Below are positions 1 through 6,442 of a DNA stretch of 7,686 nucleotides, piece by piece; the stretch's first letter is position 1, and every line of letters begins with the position of its first letter. The notes under the pieces are model-generated. The model searched no databases, was not told where the DNA came from, and saw nothing but the letters and a program-made list of their open reading frames with translations. Position numbers and translations under genes: made by a program. Origin of the DNA: an uncultured Prevotellaceae bacterium (GTDB lineage: Bacteria; Bacteroidota; Bacteroidia; Bacteroidales; Bacteroidaceae). The stretch is taken from NCBI GenBank assembly GCA_937893145.1, contig CALBJW010000119.1, positions 1 to 7,686 on the forward strand, read 5' to 3'.

Positions 1-425
1 TACTGTATGCGATGTATCACAGGATGATATTTGCCCTCAGCATCGTGCATACTGATTATCTGCTCCATATACCAGGGGAACCCCTCTGCTATGTTCTGTG
101 GTGTCAGCATTCGGTTGAAGAACTTCAGTTCCTGTAGATGCTGTACCACCAGATTGGCTGGATTGATACACGAGATTATCTCCTCCTCAAACACGGAGTC
201 CACATGCACCTGTGTGCCTGCCTTGCCAATACCGAGTACTTCTGCTGTCTTGCCTAAATAGATGTGGCATTTGCCTGTTCGCATGTTGTTAAGGGCTACG
301 ATGGCATTGTCACACATAGCGTAAGTTTCTGCGAAGTTCAGCAGTCGCTGCTCCTCGCCTTCCAAGTGTATTCCGTCCTGTTGACTCGTAAAGCGAGACA
401 CAAGTTTGTCATTTATTTCAACCAT
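1..425 (-). CDS. Partial LuxR-type transcriptional regulator, PAS-like N-terminal part (C-terminus beyond left edge)
   Basis: Reading the minus strand from the ATG at 425-423 gives 141 codons with no stop to the window edge. The protein begins MVEINDKLVSRF and contains, near residues 31-67, FAETYAMCDNAIVALNNMRT followed by an IYLGKTAEVLGIG segment, then FEEEIISCINPANLVVQHLQ at about 79-98, and ends at the edge in a GKYHPVIHRIQ segment. From memory, this pattern is typical of the N-terminal PAS-like half of Bacteroidales regulators of about 250 residues that end in a LuxR-type helix-turn-helix. The DNA-binding half is not in the window, so the regulator call is an inference from family resemblance. 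A Bacteroidetes-type promoter sits about 40 bp upstream. The gene is divergent from the CstA-family gene; a regulatory link is possible but not shown. Confidence 0.6.
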   Translation of the reverse strand, partial: MVEINDKLVSRFTSQQDGIHLEGEEQRLLNFAETYAMCDNAIVALNNMRTGKCHIYLGKTAEVLGIGKAGTQVHVDSVFEEEIISCINPANLVVQHLQELKFFNRMLTPQNIAEGFPWYMEQIISMHDAEGKYHPVIHRIQ

Positions 426-465
426 AATAATGGGGGTTTCCAGTGGTTGTTGGTTTTCTCGCTTA

Positions 466-492
466 CAAAGGTACATAAAAATATCATAACAA
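466..492 (-). promoter_or_regulatory. Promoter of the minus-strand regulator gene
   Basis: On the minus strand, TTG at 492-490 is followed after 16 nt by TACCTTTG at 473-466. The second box is a perfect match to the Bacteroidetes -7 element TAnnTTTG; the -33 element is only TTG. Transcription would start near 460, leaving a leader of about 35 nt before the ATG at 425. Confidence 0.6.
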
Positions 493-561
493 GTATAAAA
501 GTGGTCATGAAACCGCAAATGTATGGTCATTAATCAGTAGTTAATACATTTCTCTTCGTTT

Positions 562-595
562 TTTGTTTTTTTTCCTTTTAAAAGCACTATCTTTG
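562..595 (+). promoter_or_regulatory. Promoter of the CstA-family gene
   Basis: TATCTTTG at 588-595, followed by CA, matches the Bacteroidetes -7 consensus TAnnTTTG. TTTG at 562-565 could be the -33 element, but its 22-nt spacing is somewhat longer than the usual 19 or so. Start of transcription would be near 602, giving a leader of about 60 nt. The 70 bp or so between this promoter and the divergent one is the place where a shared regulator could bind; no clear inverted repeat was seen there. Confidence 0.6.
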
Positions 596-665
596 CATTT
601 GGTTATTGGAATGGACCAATAAATCTATACTTAATTTTAGCTAATCTCTCTTTGAATACGGACTT

Positions 666-2117
666 ATGTACACGTTTGTGGTTTCGCTTGCCCTGTTGGT
701 GGTAGGTTTCCTTTTCTACGGAAAGGTTGTGGAAAAGACATTTGGAATTGATACGGAAAGAAGGACTCCTTGTTATACTAAGGAGGACGGCGTGGACTAC
801 ATGCCTATGCCTGCATGGAAAGTATTCCTCATTCAGTTTCTGAATATAGCTGGTACAGGACCAATCTTCGGTGCTATCATGGGTGTGCTGTTTGGACCTG
901 CTGCATATCTATGGATTGTGTTTGGGTGTATATTCGCTGGTGCGGTGCATGACTATATGTGCGGTATGATTTGCATCAGAAAGGGTGGCCTGTCGTTGCC
1001 AGAGATTGTGGGCGACGAGATGGGAACATCGATGCGCCAGTTCATGCGAGTGCTGAGTATCGTATTGCTTGTACTTGTAGGAACGGTGTTTGTGACAACA
1101 CCTGCGGCTCTTCTCGAAACAATGGTTCCGCTCGGAGGCAAGTACTGGTGGATTGCCATCATATTCCTTTATTATATATTGGCTACTCTGCTGCCAATCG
1201 ATAAGCTTATAGGAAGAATATATCCTGTGTTTGGGGTGGCACTCCTGATTATGGCGGCTGGTTTGTTGTACCACATATTCTTCTCGGCAGGTTATGTGCC
1301 TGAGTTGACAGATGATGCTTTCACTACTCACCATCCTCAGGGATTGAGTATATTCCCAATGCTGTGCATCACCATCGCTTGCGGTGCAATCAGTGGTTTC
1401 CACGGTACTCAGTCGCCTCTCATGGCTCGATGTCTTACAGATGAGAAATACGGAAGAACAATCTTTTACGGTTCGATGATAACTGAAGGCGTTGTTGCAC
1501 TTATCTGGGCAGCCGCAGCCATTAAATTTGCTGACACCTTGCCGGGCGAGGGAACTGCATACGAGAAGCTTGCAACTATGGGTAATCCTTCCGTTGTGGT
1601 GAATACGATATGTTCGACTTGGATGGGAACTGTTGGTGCAGCACTTGCAGTGCTTGGTGTTGTGGCAGCACCTATCACAAGTGGTGACACGGCATTCCGA
1701 AGTGCTCGACTCATCGTGGCAGACTTCCTCAAGATGTCGCAGAAGACATTCGCTCGCAGAATGATGCTTTGTTTGCCTTTGTTTGCAACAAGTGCTTGTC
1801 TGCTGTTCCTTGATTTTAATGTGTTGTGGCGATACTTTGCATGGACCAACCAGACACTTGCAACATTCGCGCTCTGGGCAATCACGGTGTGGTTGGCAAA
1901 ACGATGGAGGGGCAATGCAAAGATGCAGTGGGCTTATATGGTGTCGTTCCTCCCTGCTATTTTCATGACATTCGTGTGCAGCAGTTATATCCTTATTGCT
2001 CCTGAAGGATTCTCTCAGCCTATGCCATTCTCGTTTGCTGTGGCAGCGGTGGTGACTATCGTGGCTCTTGTACTTTTCATCTTGTTCATGAAGAGATTGA
2101 AGAGAACAGAGGGGTAA
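666..2117 (+). CDS. CstA-family carbon starvation protein (short Bacteroidetes form), inner-membrane transporter
   Basis: The 483-residue protein is very hydrophobic, with a run of membrane segments from residue 2 to about 475 and a basic C-terminal end (MKRLKRTEG). Family motifs are visible: NIAGTGPIFGAI at 60-71, AVHDYMCG at 93-100, SGFHGTQSPLMAR at 243-255, PITSGDTAFRSAR at 336-348, and FNVLWRYFAWTNQTLA at 384-399. CstA proteins are inner-membrane carriers; E. coli CstA has been linked to pyruvate and peptide uptake under starvation. This form is much shorter than the roughly 700-residue E. coli protein, and its substrate cannot be read from the sequence. The ATG at 666 is chosen because the family begins with such a hydrophobic helix followed by YGK and FGID. 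It appears monocistronic: dsbD has its own promoter 65 bp downstream, and no convincing terminator hairpin lies between them. Confidence 0.9.
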   Translation: MYTFVVSLALLVVGFLFYGKVVEKTFGIDTERRTPCYTKEDGVDYMPMPAWKVFLIQFLNIAGTGPIFGAIMGVLFGPAAYLWIVFGCIFAGAVHDYMCGMICIRKGGLSLPEIVGDEMGTSMRQFMRVLSIVLLVLVGTVFVTTPAALLETMVPLGGKYWWIAIIFLYYILATLLPIDKLIGRIYPVFGVALLIMAAGLLYHIFFSAGYVPELTDDAFTTHHPQGLSIFPMLCITIACGAISGFHGTQSPLMARCLTDEKYGRTIFYGSMITEGVVALIWAAAAIKFADTLPGEGTAYEKLATMGNPSVVVNTICSTWMGTVGAALAVLGVVAAPITSGDTAFRSARLIVADFLKMSQKTFARRMMLCLPLFATSACLLFLDFNVLWRYFAWTNQTLATFALWAITVWLAKRWRGNAKMQWAYMVSFLPAIFMTFVCSSYILIAPEGFSQPMPFSFAVAAVVTIVALVLFILFMKRLKRTEG

Positions 2118-2182
2118 AATGATGTGAAACAGATGGTTTTAATGCTTTTTTAACACTTTTACAGTAGCCCATTTGCATTTCC

Positions 2183-2214
2183 ATTGCGTATTATAATAAA
2201 AATGTGTAACTTTG
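2183..2214 (+). promoter_or_regulatory. Promoter of the dsbD operon
   Basis: ATTG at 2183-2186, 20 nt of spacer, then TAACTTTG at 2207-2214 fit the Bacteroidetes -33/-7 pattern. The start of transcription would be near 2221, about 25 nt before the dsbD ATG at 2247. This location rules out in-frame upstream starts for dsbD, because they would lie within the promoter. Confidence 0.65.
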
Positions 2215-2246
2215 TAACGAAAAACAGAACAAATAACAAAAATACA

Positions 2247-4340
2247 ATGAAGAAATTTTTCTCACTCTTATTGACTCTCCTCTGCATGGGTGTGGCAAAT
2301 GCTCAGTTTGCTAATCCAGTGAAGGTGACAACAAGCATTAAGGAAACAAGCCCAACAGAGGCTGTCATTACTTTCCAGGCTACTATTGGTGGCGGTTGGC
2401 ACATGTATTCAACTCAGGTAGTGCCAGATGGTCCAACACCTTGTACTATCAATGTGGAAAAGATTTCAGGCGCTAAACTCGATGGTGCTTTGAAGCCTGC
2501 AGCAGCACCAATCAAGCATTATGAAGAAATGTTTGGTGCCGATGTGTACTATTTTGAAAAGTCTGCTACTTTCACACAGAAGTTAAAGCTTACTGGAGGA
2601 AAGTATGAGGTGGCAGGTTACCTTGAGTATGGTGCTTGCAACGACCAGAATTGTATTCCTCCAACAAGTGTTGACTTTGACTTCAAGGGCGAGGTTGCTC
2701 CTCAGAAGGAGGAAGTGAAGAAGGAAGAAGAAAAGAAAGATGAGGTAAAGGCTGAAGAGGAAACTCCTGCTGAGGCAGAGGAAGAAGTTGCTGATACTGT
2801 AGCTGTTGATACTGTAGCTGCAGAAGAGGTTGCTCCACTTGAAGGTCTTTGGACTCCAGTAATAGATAAACTCCAGGCTTTGGACGAGGGTGGCAACTCG
2901 AATGCTACAGAAAATCCACTCTGGAAGATTTTCCTTCTTGGATTCCTTGGTGGTCTTGTTGCACTCGTCACTCCTTGTGTATGGCCTATCATTCCGATGA
3001 CTGTAAGTTTCTTCTTGAAGAAGGGTACTACTAAGAAAAGTACAGAAGAGGAGAAAGCTGCTGCTCGCAAGAAGGGTATTCGTGATGCTATACTCTATGG
3101 CGTTAGCATCGTGATTATATATGTGGCACTCGGATTGATTGTCACAGGATTGTTTGGCGCAAGCGCATTGAATAGTCTTGCAACAAACGCTGTGTTCAAC
3201 ATCATCTTCTTCTTGATGCTCTTGCTCTTCGGTGCAAGCTTCATTGGTGGTTTTGAACTCACTCTCCCTTCAAAGTGGACAAATGCTGTTGACAACAAGG
3301 CTAATAGCACAACAGGTCTCTTGAGCATCTTCTTGATGGCGTTCACTCTCGTGCTTGTTAGCTTCTCTTGTACAGGCCCTATCATCGGTTTCCTTCTCGT
3401 TGAGATGGTAACAAGCAACATCGTTGGTCCTACTGTTGGTATGCTCGGCTTTGCTATTGCACTTGCATTGCCATTCACCCTCTTCGCTCTCTTCCCAACA
3501 ATGTTGAAGTCGGCTCCAAAGAGTGGCAACTGGATGAATGTAGTGAAGGTGACTCTTGGTTTTATCGAACTTGCGTTCTCTCTCAAGTTCTTCTCTGTCG
3601 CTGACCTTGCATACGGATGGGGACTCCTCGACCGCGAGACATTCCTCGCTCTCTGGATTGTACTCTTCGCACTTCTCGGTGCTTACCTCATCGGATGGAT
3701 TCGTTTCCCACATGATGAGGACGAATATGATGATGAGGGTAATGTGATTGTGAACCAGAAGACAAGCGTGCCACGATTCTTCATGGCTCTTATCTCGTTT
3801 GCTTTTGCAATGTACATGGTACCAGGTCTTTGGGGTGCTCCACTCAAGGCTGTGAGTGCTTTTGCCCCACCTATGAAGACTCAGGACTTCAATCTTGCCG
3901 AAGAACTCGAGGTTAAGCCTATGTTTACAGACTATGAAGAGGGTATGAAGTATGCAGCTGCTCACAATATGCCTGTAATGATTGACTTCACAGGTTATGG
4001 CTGTGTGAACTGCCGTAAGATGGAGGCTGCCGTATTCGTTGACCAGACTGTGGCTGAAATCATGACTAAGGACTATGTGCTTATTCAGCTCTATGTTGAC
4101 GAGAAGACTAAGTTGGCAGAACCTATCGAGGTGGTTGACAATGGTAATCCTCGTAAGCTTCGCACAATCGGAGACAAGTGGTCTTATCTCCAGTCAAGCA
4201 AGTTTGGTGCAACAGCTCAGCCATTCTATGCTCTTCTCGACAATGAGGGCAACCCTCTTGAGAAGTCTTACTCATACGATGAGGATATCGACAAGTATCT
4301 GAAGTGGTTGAGAAGTGGTTTGGATAAATATGGAAAGTAA
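2247..4340 (+). CDS. dsbD: Thiol:disulfide interchange protein DsbD
   Basis: DsbD moves electrons from cytoplasmic thioredoxin across the inner membrane to periplasmic substrates. From the ATG at 2247 the protein has 697 residues. Residues 1-20 look like a Sec signal peptide with cleavage after ANA. The N-terminal periplasmic domain (about 21-150) carries C131 and C136 in a GACNDQNCIPP motif, matching the alpha-domain cysteine pair. A charged, Glu/Lys-rich linker covers about 151-200. The membrane domain (about 225-535) has C244 in TPCVWPIIP and C375 in SCTGPIIG, the two transmembrane redox cysteines. The C-terminal thioredoxin-like domain (about 550-697) has C586-V-N-C589 and a likely cis-proline at P659. 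All six redox cysteines are present, so the protein should be active. The earlier in-frame ATG at 2184 is rejected because it lies in the promoter and would mask the signal peptide. The gene overlaps the next one by 11 bp. Confidence 0.95.
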   Translation: MKKFFSLLLTLLCMGVANAQFANPVKVTTSIKETSPTEAVITFQATIGGGWHMYSTQVVPDGPTPCTINVEKISGAKLDGALKPAAAPIKHYEEMFGADVYYFEKSATFTQKLKLTGGKYEVAGYLEYGACNDQNCIPPTSVDFDFKGEVAPQKEEVKKEEEKKDEVKAEEETPAEAEEEVADTVAVDTVAAEEVAPLEGLWTPVIDKLQALDEGGNSNATENPLWKIFLLGFLGGLVALVTPCVWPIIPMTVSFFLKKGTTKKSTEEEKAAARKKGIRDAILYGVSIVIIYVALGLIVTGLFGASALNSLATNAVFNIIFFLMLLLFGASFIGGFELTLPSKWTNAVDNKANSTTGLLSIFLMAFTLVLVSFSCTGPIIGFLLVEMVTSNIVGPTVGMLGFAIALALPFTLFALFPTMLKSAPKSGNWMNVVKVTLGFIELAFSLKFFSVADLAYGWGLLDRETFLALWIVLFALLGAYLIGWIRFPHDEDEYDDEGNVIVNQKTSVPRFFMALISFAFAMYMVPGLWGAPLKAVSAFAPPMKTQDFNLAEELEVKPMFTDYEEGMKYAAAHNMPVMIDFTGYGCVNCRKMEAAVFVDQTVAEIMTKDYVLIQLYVDEKTKLAEPIEVVDNGNPRKLRTIGDKWSYLQSSKFGATAQPFYALLDNEGNPLEKSYSYDEDIDKYLKWLRSGLDKYGK
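2793..2820 (+). repeat. Short tandem repeat inside the DsbD linker
   Basis: GATACTGTAGCTG occurs at 2793-2805 and again at 2808-2820, a 15-bp period that keeps the reading frame and encodes a repeated DTVA motif (residues 183-191) at the end of the charged linker. It is consistent with linker length variation by repeat gain or loss, but only two copies are present. Confidence 0.6.
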
Positions 4341-5610
4341 TCTCAGACAACAGATAATTGCTCTTGTTAAGAGTGAAGTGGTACCTGCAGTAGGCTGTAC
4401 AGAGCCTATTGCAGTTGCTCTTTGTGTGGCTAAGGCTACAGAAACGCTTGGATGCCTGCCAGAAAAGATAACTGCATACCTTAGTGCAAATATCCTGAAG
4501 AATGCAATGGGTGTGGGTATTCCTGGAACTGGTATGATAGGTTTGCCGATTGCTATTGCACTTGGTGCTTCGGTAGGTAAGAGCGAATATGAACTTGAGG
4601 TTTTGAAGGATGTCACTCCTGAGGCTGTTGAGGCAGGAAAGAAGTACATCGCGGAGAAGCGTATCAATGTGCAGCTCAAAGCTGATGCTCCAGATAAACT
4701 CTACATTGAGGTAGTTGCTGAGGCTGGTGCAGATAAGGCGGTAGCTGTAATCAGTGGCGGACACAAGAACTTCATTAAGGTGCAGAAGAATGAGACTGTC
4801 CTCCTTGAGGCTCAAGTTGCTTCAACCGAAGAGGCTGACAGCAATGATGATTGGCTCACTCTTGAAAAGGTGTATGAATTTGCTACTACTGCTCCTCTCG
4901 AAGAGATAGAATTCATCAACGAGGCACGCCGACTCAATGAGGCTGCAGCAGAGGAGTCGCTGCATGGTAACTATGGCCATTCCTTAGGTAAGGCATTGAG
5001 TCGCCCACTCGGAAAGGGTATCATGGGTGACACTATTTTCTCTCATATCTTGAGTGCAACAGCCTGTGCTTGTGATGCTCGTATGGCAGGTGCTATGATT
5101 CCTGTAATGTCAAACTCGGGAAGTGGTAATCAAGGTATATGCGCAACATTGCCAGTGGTGAAGTTTGCTGCGGAAAATCACAACACAGATGAGGAACTCA
5201 CCCGTGCGCTTATGCTTTCACATCTTTCTGCTATCTATGTAAAGCAGAGTCTTGGCAAGTTGAGTGCGTTATGCGGATGTGTTGTAGCATCAACAGGTTC
5301 TTCTTGTGGCATCACATATCTTATGGGTGGTACATACGAACAGATTACATTTGCTGTGAAGAATATGATAGCCAACTTGACAGGTATGATTTGTGACGGT
5401 GCGAAACCTTCATGTGCATTGAAACTCGCTTCGGGTGTTTCTACGGCTGTTCTTTCTGCTATGCTTGCTATCCAGGGCGAGTGTGTGACTTCCGTAGAAG
5501 GTATCATTGATGACAATGTAGACAAATCAATTCATAACCTTACAAAGATAGGTAAAGATGCGATGGACGAGACAGACCGTTGCGTTTTGGACATAATGAC
5601 AAGTAAGTAA
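4330..5610 (+). CDS. UPF0597 / L-cysteine desulfidase family iron-sulfur lyase (serine dehydratase alpha-like)
   Basis: The 426-residue cytoplasmic protein opens with EVVPAVGCTEPIAVAL (16-31) and ends in an SDH-alpha-type region: CGCVVASTGSSCG at 315-327, then TGMICDGAKPSCALK at 351-365. Members of this family, such as archaeal CdsB and E. coli CyuA (YhaM), break L-cysteine into pyruvate, ammonia and sulfide using a [4Fe-4S] cluster rather than PLP. C23, C315 and C355 are the best candidates for cluster ligands. As I recall the archaeal enzyme uses Cys25, Cys282 and Cys322, and the 40-residue spacing between the last two is the same here. Substrate is inferred; serine or a related amino acid is possible. 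Start 4330 is chosen over the in-frame ATG at 4315 because the family begins a few residues before the helix leading to GCTEP. The ATG sits inside the end of dsbD (11-bp overlap), so translation is probably coupled. Confidence 0.85.
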   Translation: MESNLRQQIIALVKSEVVPAVGCTEPIAVALCVAKATETLGCLPEKITAYLSANILKNAMGVGIPGTGMIGLPIAIALGASVGKSEYELEVLKDVTPEAVEAGKKYIAEKRINVQLKADAPDKLYIEVVAEAGADKAVAVISGGHKNFIKVQKNETVLLEAQVASTEEADSNDDWLTLEKVYEFATTAPLEEIEFINEARRLNEAAAEESLHGNYGHSLGKALSRPLGKGIMGDTIFSHILSATACACDARMAGAMIPVMSNSGSGNQGICATLPVVKFAAENHNTDEELTRALMLSHLSAIYVKQSLGKLSALCGCVVASTGSSCGITYLMGGTYEQITFAVKNMIANLTGMICDGAKPSCALKLASGVSTAVLSAMLAIQGECVTSVEGIIDDNVDKSIHNLTKIGKDAMDETDRCVLDIMTSK

Positions 5611-5621
5611 GTCGAAAATAC

Positions 5622-5652
5622 TTTGTCAGTTAAATAAAAAGTTGTATTTTTG
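5622..5652 (+). promoter_or_regulatory. Promoter of the DUF3467 gene
   Basis: TTTG at 5622-5625, exactly 19 nt, then TATTTTTG at 5645-5652 followed by CA: a consensus Bacteroidetes promoter. Transcription should begin near 5659, giving a long leader of about 225 nt. The -7 box lies within the loop of the preceding terminator-like hairpin. Confidence 0.65.
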
Positions 5653-5693
5653 CATGGTAAATGTAATTTACGTGTAAGAATGCAACTTTTTTT
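5636..5693 (+). terminator. Terminator-like hairpin after the dsbD operon
   Basis: AAAAAGTTG at 5636-5644 pairs with CAACTTTTT at 5683-5691 (9 bp), followed by further T residues. Inside, GTAAAT at 5657-5662 pairs with ATTTAC at 5666-5671 around a 3-nt loop. An alternative pairing, TTGCAT (5650-5655) with ATGCAA (5680-5685), is also possible. The stem is A/T-rich and the region between the two helices is long, so efficiency is uncertain. It begins 25 bp after the lyase stop codon. Confidence 0.5.
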
Positions 5694-5885
5694 GTGTCAG
5701 TGAGAGTTTTGAACACCTTATTTATATATATAGGAGGAGGTGCGAGTGACTTTTTTGTGACAGGTTGTCGCAATTCTGGCAGAAGGGTGTGCATGGCATA
5801 CATATTGCATTTAATAGTAAAACGTGGATTCGACTCATTTGATTCTAAAAAGAAACAATAATAATAACTAAAAACAAGAAAGAAA
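5659..5885 (+). other. Long 5' leader of the DUF3467 gene, with SD-like site
   Basis: About 225 nt separate the inferred transcription start from the DUF3467 ATG, too long for a simple leader. It contains AGGAGGTG at 5735-5742, an 8-nt match to the complement of the 16S 3' end, placed 3 nt before a GTG at 5746 that opens a four-codon ORF (GTG ACT TTT TTG TGA). A second short ORF runs 5793-5861 (22 codons). The last 50 nt are A-rich, as usual before Bacteroidetes start codons. No known riboswitch was recognised. Confidence 0.45.
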
Positions 5886-6206
5886 ATGGCAAACGAAAAT
5901 CAGCAGCTTCAGATTGAATTGAAGCCAGAGATCGCAGGTGGTGTTTATTCAAACCTCGCTCTTCTTACTCACTCAAACAACGAATTTGTTGCAGACTTTG
6001 TTCAGATGCTTCCAGGTATGCCAAAGGCACAGGTGGCAAGTCGTGTCATCATGGCTCCTGAACATGCCAAGCGACTCCTCTTCGCTCTTCAGGACAACAT
6101 CCAGAAGTATGAGGCGCAGTTTGGTCAGATTAAGCTTCAGCAGCCTGGTCAGCCAAAGGAAGGCAGCACAATCGCACCTTTTAACATCAAAAAAGGCGAG
6201 GCATAA
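5886..6206 (+). CDS. DUF3467 family protein of unknown function
   Basis: The 106-residue soluble protein has no signal peptide or membrane segment. It shows the DUF3467 pattern: ELKPEIAGGVYSNLALLTHS at 11-30, an FVADFVQMLPGM segment at about 35-46, then ASRVIMAPEHAKRLLFAL at 51-68 and a helical tail to about 85, ending in a Gln/Pro/Lys-rich extension. The family has no established function that I know of. As I recall, in Bacteroides its gene lies between rpoC and rpsL; here it also sits directly before rpsL, which suggests a lasting association with the transcription/translation gene cluster. It has its own promoter and terminator, so it is probably not co-transcribed with rpsL. The start is preceded by an A-rich stretch. 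Confidence 0.85.
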   Translation: MANENQQLQIELKPEIAGGVYSNLALLTHSNNEFVADFVQMLPGMPKAQVASRVIMAPEHAKRLLFALQDNIQKYEAQFGQIKLQQPGQPKEGSTIAPFNIKKGEA

Positions 6207-6247
6207 TAAGCTTTTGTCGTTTGAATGAATGTAAAACAAGAATAGGG

Positions 6248-6280
6248 AAGGGATGTCACAAATTAAGTGATGCCCCTTTT
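6248..6280 (+). terminator. Rho-independent terminator of the DUF3467 gene
   Basis: AAGGGATGTCAC at 6248-6259 pairs with GTGATGCCCCTT at 6267-6278 around a 7-nt loop: 12 positions with one A-C mismatch and two G-U pairs. It runs into TTTT at 6277-6280, followed by CGCTTTTT. It lies about 40 bp after the DUF3467 stop. Confidence 0.75.
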
Positions 6281-6401
6281 CGCTTTTTATGTATTAGAGA
6301 GCAACTCGACTTGATAAATTGATAAGTTTAATGTTAAAATAGGGAGTCTGCGGCAGTTTTTTGTCTTATTATCTTCTTTTTGTAGTAAAAAAAAATATTT
6401 A

Positions 6402-6436
6402 TTTGTTTGTTATTTAAAAAATAATACTTACCTTTG
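6402..6436 (+). promoter_or_regulatory. Strong consensus promoter of the rpsL-rpsG (str) operon
   Basis: Two adjacent TTTG boxes at 6402-6405 and 6406-6409 precede TACCTTTG at 6429-6436; the second has the ideal 19-nt spacing. The region upstream is very A/T-rich, including a run of nine A residues at 6387-6395 (UP-element-like). Transcription would start near 6443, leaving a leader of about 250 nt. The stretch 6281-6401 shows nothing else I can identify beyond a TTGATAA direct repeat at 6311-6325. Confidence 0.75.
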
Positions 6437-6442
6437 CACCGC

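Noticed and set aside
31..533. Two plus-strand ORFs at 31-261 and 264-533
   Set aside because: They overlap the better supported minus-strand regulator gene and its promoter; the translations are Cys/Ser-rich with no recognisable family.
2118..2182. Possible terminator after the CstA-family gene
   Set aside because: Only a very weak AAAC/GTTT pairing before a T run was seen; not enough to call.
2184..2246. Upstream in-frame ATG for dsbD
   Set aside because: The ATG falls inside the -33/-7 promoter, and using it would place 21 residues before a clear signal peptide.
4315..4329. Upstream in-frame ATG for the cysteine desulfidase-like gene
   Set aside because: It adds five residues (MVWIN) that do not look like the family start; the ATG at 4330 gives a typical N-terminus.
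909..4815. Long antisense ORFs, for example 909-1403, 3270-3965 and 4123-4815 on the minus strand
   Set aside because: They are antisense to strongly supported genes, have His/Cys/Ser-rich compositions typical of shadow frames, and lack promoters.
6311..6325. TTGATAA direct repeat upstream of the rpsL promoter
   Set aside because: Two 7-bp A/T-rich copies are expected by chance in such sequence; not called as an operator.
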